Shown one piece after another: positions 3,101 to 5,247 of a stretch of DNA of 5,247 nucleotides. The DNA is taken from assembly GCA_027031185.1 (NCBI GenBank), contig JALVEF010000055.1, forward strand, positions 1-5,247. Direction: 5' to 3'. The position numbers and the translations under genes were made by a program. A model generated the notes under the pieces. That model saw only the letters and a program-made list of their open reading frames with translations. It did no database searches and had not been told where the DNA came from. The DNA comes from Saprospiraceae bacterium (GTDB lineage Bacteria; Bacteroidota; Bacteroidia; Chitinophagales; Saprospiraceae). Position 1 is the stretch's first letter; each line of letters starts with the position of its first letter.

Positions 3101-5247
3101 TTTCTATTTTTTGGGATTATGTGGAATACTGGTCCAATGGTACACTCCAAGAAATTTTCAGCGAATGGCAGCTGGTTTCCGGGAACATGAGGATGAGCAA
3201 TGATGGATCGGTAATGGTGCCCATCGAATATCACTATTATAATAAGACGCTTTGGCAAACGGTGGATACGGGGTTTAAATTAACCATAGTCGTCCATCCG
3301 GATGGGACCATAGACAGCCTTCCCAATTTTTCGGATTATTATGCGCACTGGGGCGATCAATATGTGGCAACAATAGCAGATTCGCTCTATTTTTATGACG
3401 ATTCGACGTTCGTTAAAACGGGCGCCAAGCCCACGCCCTTTGTGCCGAATCTGGGCAATTACAGTACGTGGTATGCATCCACCGACTCCGCTTTTTATGT
3501 AGTATTAAGGGATGGAAGAACTTACCATACTACTGATCGGGGAGACACTTGGGTGACCGACACCGTAAACCTACCTGCGCCCATTGATGGATATATTCTC
3601 CGTAATGGCATCCATATTATTTTTGATGAAGAAGGCAATGTCTATTTTAGTGATGACTTCACGAATTTTACTGAAATCCCCCAAATAAGAGACAGCCGGG
3701 TCTTTTATGCGGACGGTGTATTTTGGGCCGCCCAGTCACACCGGCCGGACTTTTTGTTGCGCTCCGTAGATAATGGTCAAAGCTGGGATACTATTTTTAC
3801 GGAGGGCGTCAATGGTCACAAATATGTAGCCTTGATGTCTTACAAGGATACGATTTATGCCAAAAATGTGTATTCCCTATCCCTCTATAAGCATCTTTGT
3901 GGCGGAGCATTTGAGATTTGTCTGGATAAACCCTTCTTGTTAAAGCACAAAGCGGTCGTTTTTCACGATGAGGTGTTTCATTCGGATTATCATGGCTTGT
4001 GCAAGTATAATTCGTCAACGGCTGAGTGGGATACTTTGATTCCGCATTTTGGAAAGGCCTTATATAGAGATAAGAATATATTTTACCTGACGCAAGACTC
4101 GCTCTATTATTCCGATGATTTGGGAGAGACCTGGACGACTTCGTACGCGCCGACCCAGCCCTCTTTGGGCTATATCATGGCGGCGGTTGGGGATACGATG
4201 GTATTGGGCACCAGCCAATGGGAAAACAATCATCTTGTGCCCCGGGTGTATTATTCTCTGGATCGGGGACAAAGCTGGGAAGATTTTGGATTGCCTTCGC
4301 CATTTTTCGACACGGCACAGGTGCTTCCTATCGTCGCTTCGAAAGACAATCACTTTTTGTTTTTCTTTGATAGCCTGTACCTGTATTCGGATATTACAGC
4401 GGCGCCAGATGTCGTAAAACCACTGTTTGTGCCGTACGATGGTGCTTACTTTTTTGACTTTAAGGACGGCTTCCTTGTTGCGAACAAATACCATATCTTC
4501 CGGATATCGGGATTGGATAGCATCACGGAACTGGACTTTGGCTTTGACGAGACCCCAAGGATAGGAGGTATTGTCTATGACTCTGTTGACTCCAAGGTGT
4601 TTTTTGGTGCCGGAAAAGACGATGATTTGGATATTTTCTGGGCGAGTGACTACTTCTTCTCTGAATCGCCGGACGATCCGGTAGAGACATATACCGCTTG
4701 TGATTCGCTAACCATCGGCGACAAGACCTATTATGAGAGTGGGACATATATCAAAGAGAAACCGGAGCCATGTGCCCCGGACACGGTCCTTAAAGTGACC
4801 ATTGCCCCGCCGCCGGTGACAGTGGATACCGCTGTCGAAGTCATGGCCGGTGATACGGTGCAGGGCGTCGTGATAGCGCACGATACGACGTTTTCGGTAG
4901 TCGAATACGGCCAATTCGGCTGTGATAGTCTGATTAGAAACTATTCCGTCTCCGTCCTGGTCGCCATTAGTGATGCGTCGGGCGGGTCCATCCGGCTGGC
5001 GCCCAATCCCGTTGCGGGCAGGCTGATGATCAACTTGGGCGATTTTCAGGCTGACCTGTTGTGCATCTTCAATGCAGCCGGCCAACCGGTGTATGGACAA
5101 CAAATAGATTCGGGACTTTTATATCTGGACGTCCGCCGCCTGCCGAAAGGCAACTACTACCTGATGGTGGAGCAAACGCGATCGCGACAAAGACGAGTAG
5201 CAACATTCCAAAAGTGTAACTGTTTAGGTGCTCCTGTTTTTAGGGAT
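3082..5247 (+). CDS. T9SS-secreted Asp-box propeller protein, main part (frameshifted, no stop in window)
   Basis: This frame is the continuation of the protein begun at 2777. ATG 3082 is only a nominal start. It encodes a beta-rich, aromatic-rich extracellular domain with four more Asp-boxes of the S/T-x-D-x-G-x-S/T-W type: TTDRGDTW (3529-3552), SVDNGQSW (3763-3786), SDDLGETW (4111-4134) and SLDRGQSW (4255-4278). Such boxes mark BNR/sialidase-like beta-propellers. They are structural, so no enzyme activity can be assigned. At about 4690-4960 are TACDSLTIGDKTYYESGTY and GQFGCDSLIRNYSVSV, Cys-containing modules common in Saprospiria surface proteins. The last part (about 4990-5214) is a type A T9SS sorting domain, with LAPNPVAGRLMINLG early and LPKGNYYLMVE late. 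The frame then reads through the IS end (TFQK, then CNCLGAPVFRD) to the window edge. The protein is probably exported across the outer membrane and attached to the surface or released. Confidence 0.85.
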   Translation, partial: MQSKKVISIFWDYVEYWSNGTLQEIFSEWQLVSGNMRMSNDGSVMVPIEYHYYNKTLWQTVDTGFKLTIVVHPDGTIDSLPNFSDYYAHWGDQYVATIADSLYFYDDSTFVKTGAKPTPFVPNLGNYSTWYASTDSAFYVVLRDGRTYHTTDRGDTWVTDTVNLPAPIDGYILRNGIHIIFDEEGNVYFSDDFTNFTEIPQIRDSRVFYADGVFWAAQSHRPDFLLRSVDNGQSWDTIFTEGVNGHKYVALMSYKDTIYAKNVYSLSLYKHLCGGAFEICLDKPFLLKHKAVVFHDEVFHSDYHGLCKYNSSTAEWDTLIPHFGKALYRDKNIFYLTQDSLYYSDDLGETWTTSYAPTQPSLGYIMAAVGDTMVLGTSQWENNHLVPRVYYSLDRGQSWEDFGLPSPFFDTAQVLPIVASKDNHFLFFFDSLYLYSDITAAPDVVKPLFVPYDGAYFFDFKDGFLVANKYHIFRISGLDSITELDFGFDETPRIGGIVYDSVDSKVFFGAGKDDDLDIFWASDYFFSESPDDPVETYTACDSLTIGDKTYYESGTYIKEKPEPCAPDTVLKVTIAPPPVTVDTAVEVMAGDTVQGVVIAHDTTFSVVEYGQFGCDSLIRNYSVSVLVAISDASGGSIRLAPNPVAGRLMINLGDFQADLLCIFNAAGQPVYGQQIDSGLLYLDVRRLPKGNYYLMVEQTRSRQRRVATFQKCNCLGAPVFRD
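4990..5214 (+). other. T9SS type A C-terminal sorting domain
   Basis: The last 75 codons before the IS junction form a Por-type secretion tail of normal length. It has a PNPV motif after RLA, a beta-strand pair around LLCIFNAAGQPVY, the LPKGNYYLMVE motif, and a basic end RRVATFQK. Such tails direct cargo through the type IX machinery and are normally the extreme C-terminus, ending close to a basic residue. They are found only in Bacteroidota and allies, which anchors the taxonomy of this window. Confidence 0.85.
5216..5247. mobile_element. End of an IS66-family-like insertion sequence (body lies to the right)
   Basis: GTAACTGTTTAGGTG (5216-5230) is the exact inverted copy of bases 1-15. The next 17 bases of the presumed element are visible up to the window edge. 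It starts with GTAA, as IS66 termini do. It abuts the last expected codons of the T9SS sorting domain. The candidate half target duplication is CCAAAAGT (5208-5215), and the partner copy lies outside the window. No transposase, TnpB or TnpC sequence is visible, so the family rests on the terminus only. Confidence 0.6.

Noticed and set aside
4060..4494. Several minus-strand frames of 70-144 codons opposite the propeller gene
   Set aside because: The plus strand carries a continuous T9SS propeller frame with Asp-boxes, and the opposite frames show no recognisable motifs.
1..5247. I saw no GAATTC site when reading through the window
   Set aside because: About one site is expected by chance in 5.2 kb, so absence says nothing about restriction avoidance.

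Overview
The window looks like Bacteroidota DNA, probably from the Saprospiria (Haliscomenobacter/Lewinella-like) lineage. Three things point there: a type IX secretion (T9SS) C-terminal sorting domain, two TAnnTTTG-type -7 promoter boxes, and a lipoprotein signal ending in LFSC. The phylum call is firm and the class call is soft. I see no undescribed system. The interest lies in how known mobile and repeat elements have broken known genes.

Left block (1-1485): an EcoRI-type restriction-modification pair in the order R-M. The endonuclease gene survives only as its 3' half, matching EcoRI residues of about 122-277. Its homology begins within two bases of a 15-bp sequence that has the features of an IS66-family insertion-sequence end. 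The catalytic residues upstream are therefore missing. The adenine methyltransferase, which overlaps the endonuclease stop by one base, is full length (327 aa) and keeps its NPPF motif. This looks like a restriction system converted into an orphan methylase. The pair is AT-rich compared with what follows (18/60 G+C at 541-600 against 37/60 at 2401-2460), suggesting lateral acquisition.

Repeat graveyard (1486-2083): no intact gene. In order it holds degenerate GGTCNAA-like heptamers, a CTTCGATAGGCTCAGC-type intergenic repeat, two related REP-like hairpin units, a short GGGGCT/AGCCCC hairpin, a second type of IS66-like terminus with no IS body, an 11-bp-stem hairpin, and the C-terminal remnant of a REP-associated tyrosine transposase (RAYT).

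Right block (2084-5247): a small lipoprotein cytochrome of the c'/c556 type with a C-terminal CxxCH, then a large secreted Asp-box (BNR-like) beta-propeller protein with a T9SS tail. Each is preceded by the same 11-mer, TTATATTTGCC, containing the -7 box. The propeller gene is split by an apparent one-base deletion near 3075-3097. It is interrupted at its very end, apparently in its stop codon, by an inverted copy of the same IS66-like end that starts the window.

The 5.2-kb segment is thus bracketed by two outward-lying IS66-like elements whose bodies are outside the window. Both ends cut genes, so two separate insertions are more likely than one composite transposon. The window may also simply be a contig broken at these repeats.
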